Positions 63,424-64,000 of a stretch of DNA of 64,000 nucleotides are shown in pieces. Source of the DNA: Artocarpus heterophyllus (Eukaryota > Streptophyta > Magnoliopsida > Rosales > Moraceae). The stretch spans positions 28,227,802 through 28,291,801 of the forward strand of contig CM046348.1 in the NCBI GenBank assembly GCA_025403435.1, in the 5' to 3' direction. The number at the start of each line of letters is the position of its first letter. The stretch's first letter is position 1. The notes below the pieces were generated by a model. That model saw only the letters and a list, made by a program, of their open reading frames with translations. It was not told where the DNA came from and did not search any database. Both the position numbers and the translations under genes were made by a program.

Positions 63424-63448
63424 TTGGCGCGTGCGTTACACGCGCCAA
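63424..63448. repeat. perfect GC-rich inverted repeat, 10-bp arms
   Basis: TTGGCGCGTG (63424-63433) and CACGCGCCAA (63439-63448) are separated by five bases. Confidence 0.85.
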
Positions 63449-63820
63449 CAAGCTGCAGCGTGTCAGTGGAGTGTCTCAGACGGTCTTGGATCGTGTGTGG
63501 GCAAGCTCACTTTGAGTGTTCTGTCAGCCGTTAGATGAGAAACTTGGACCAATCTGACGATCCATAATTGCGCTTCCACTGGTCCCACCTGGGCCCAATT
63601 TTCTTGTCTCTTGTAGCCGTTCGATCATGAAATTAACGGTCCAGATCATCCCAGTTTGGCGCATTCTCATGCCGCGAAGCACAGAATATTAGCGAGATTC
63701 TCATGTATTAAAGAAGGGCCAGCGCGAAGAAGAAAAGAGGAGAAAAAGGATCAATTTGATCCGAAATTGTCAACTTTCAACAGGGAAAAATAATGTTACA
63801 TATAATATACAGTAATTTTT

Positions 63821-63840
63821 CAAGGCTATAAATAGCCTTG
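63821..63840 (+). promoter_or_regulatory. TATA box inside a perfect 20-bp palindrome
   Basis: The bases CAAGGCTAT and ATAGCCTTG flank AA, placing CTATAAATAG at the centre of a perfect inverted repeat. Confidence 0.6.
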
Positions 63841-63901
63841 CATTGCCCCATGAAAAAACAATCCCTTCGGGCCTTTGGCCCTCCTTTCCCCTTCCTTTCC
63901 T

Positions 63902-63926
63902 TACTGCTGAGTTAGACTCAGCAGTA
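63902..63926. repeat. perfect inverted repeat, 11-bp arms
   Basis: TACTGCTGAGT and ACTCAGCAGTA are separated by TAG. This lies about 75 bases after the TATA box, thus in the likely transcript of E5. Confidence 0.85.
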
Positions 63927-64000
63927 GCTTCTTAGGTAATAAATAATAATAAAATAATGCTTAAATTAGAGTAGAGTGTCTGGTGAGGCAGAGAGATGAT

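Larger units (their letters stand above)
62680..64000 (+). mobile_element. candidate LTR of a new element (E5), runs off the window
   Basis: Sequence unrelated to A2 starts with TGATGAGACT exactly where A2 homology stops. This is the expected TG end of an inserted LTR, and the 5-bp target repeat would be ACAGG (62675-62679). A TATA box lies at 63826-63834. No coding motif is visible within the 1.3 kb; the 70-codon frame at 63303-63515 has no known domain. A deletion junction is the alternative to insertion. Superfamily cannot be told. Confidence 0.5.

Overview
The window is repeat-dominated nuclear DNA of a flowering plant, probably a eudicot. Evidence for this is the AT-rich intergenic sequence, plant-type LTR retrotransposons primed by initiator tRNA-Met, a CACTA element with a TNP2-like transposase, a plant tRNA-derived SINE and a class II plant phospholipase A1. 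I cannot name the species. I found no intact host gene, rRNA, tRNA or CRISPR array. The only recognisable host gene, a phospholipase A1-II (40395-41625), is a pseudogene.

Layout from left to right: a LINE ORF1 relic (about 1660-2404). A complete Ty3/Gypsy chromovirus-like element A1 on the minus strand (4289-15036, target-site duplication CATAG). A degenerate unknown reading frame (15221-15664). A copia-type LTR with its polypurine tract (16005-16793). A second complete Ty3/Gypsy element B on the minus strand (17704-27758, duplication GGATC), whose 5' LTR carries a 979-bp tandem duplication. A gene-free stretch (27764-32750). A decayed CACTA element with a TNP2 transposase relic (about 32755-38268). 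A Gypsy integrase scrap (39546-39745). The phospholipase pseudogene. A Ty1/copia element on the plus strand (41877-48258, duplication TAACT). A SINE with a 17-bp duplication (50255-50498). A solo LTR (50823-52333, duplication GCTAT). Then a nest: an LTR element E4 starting at 52368, interrupted at 54957 by A2 (a second member of family A), which is itself interrupted at 62680 by a further candidate LTR (E5) running off the window.

The most unusual signal is a short near-palindromic motif, core TTCGGCCTGCCGAA (6-bp arms, 2-nt spacer). It recurs about every 19-26 bp in arrays inside the LTRs of four families: A, B, the B-related solo LTR, and E4 with its different LTR. Family A carries two arrays in opposite orientation near the two ends of each roughly 3-kb LTR. 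The paired LTRs of A1 differ by whole units, so the arrays turn over. A different CpG-rich motif cluster sits in the copia-type LTR at 16005. Other noteworthy points are a 61-bp inverted duplication inside the CACTA transposase relic whose six mismatches are all G-U wobbles on one strand, an element B gag-pol frame of 1528 codons broken only by point nonsense changes, and perfect palindromes in E5, one of them around its TATA box.
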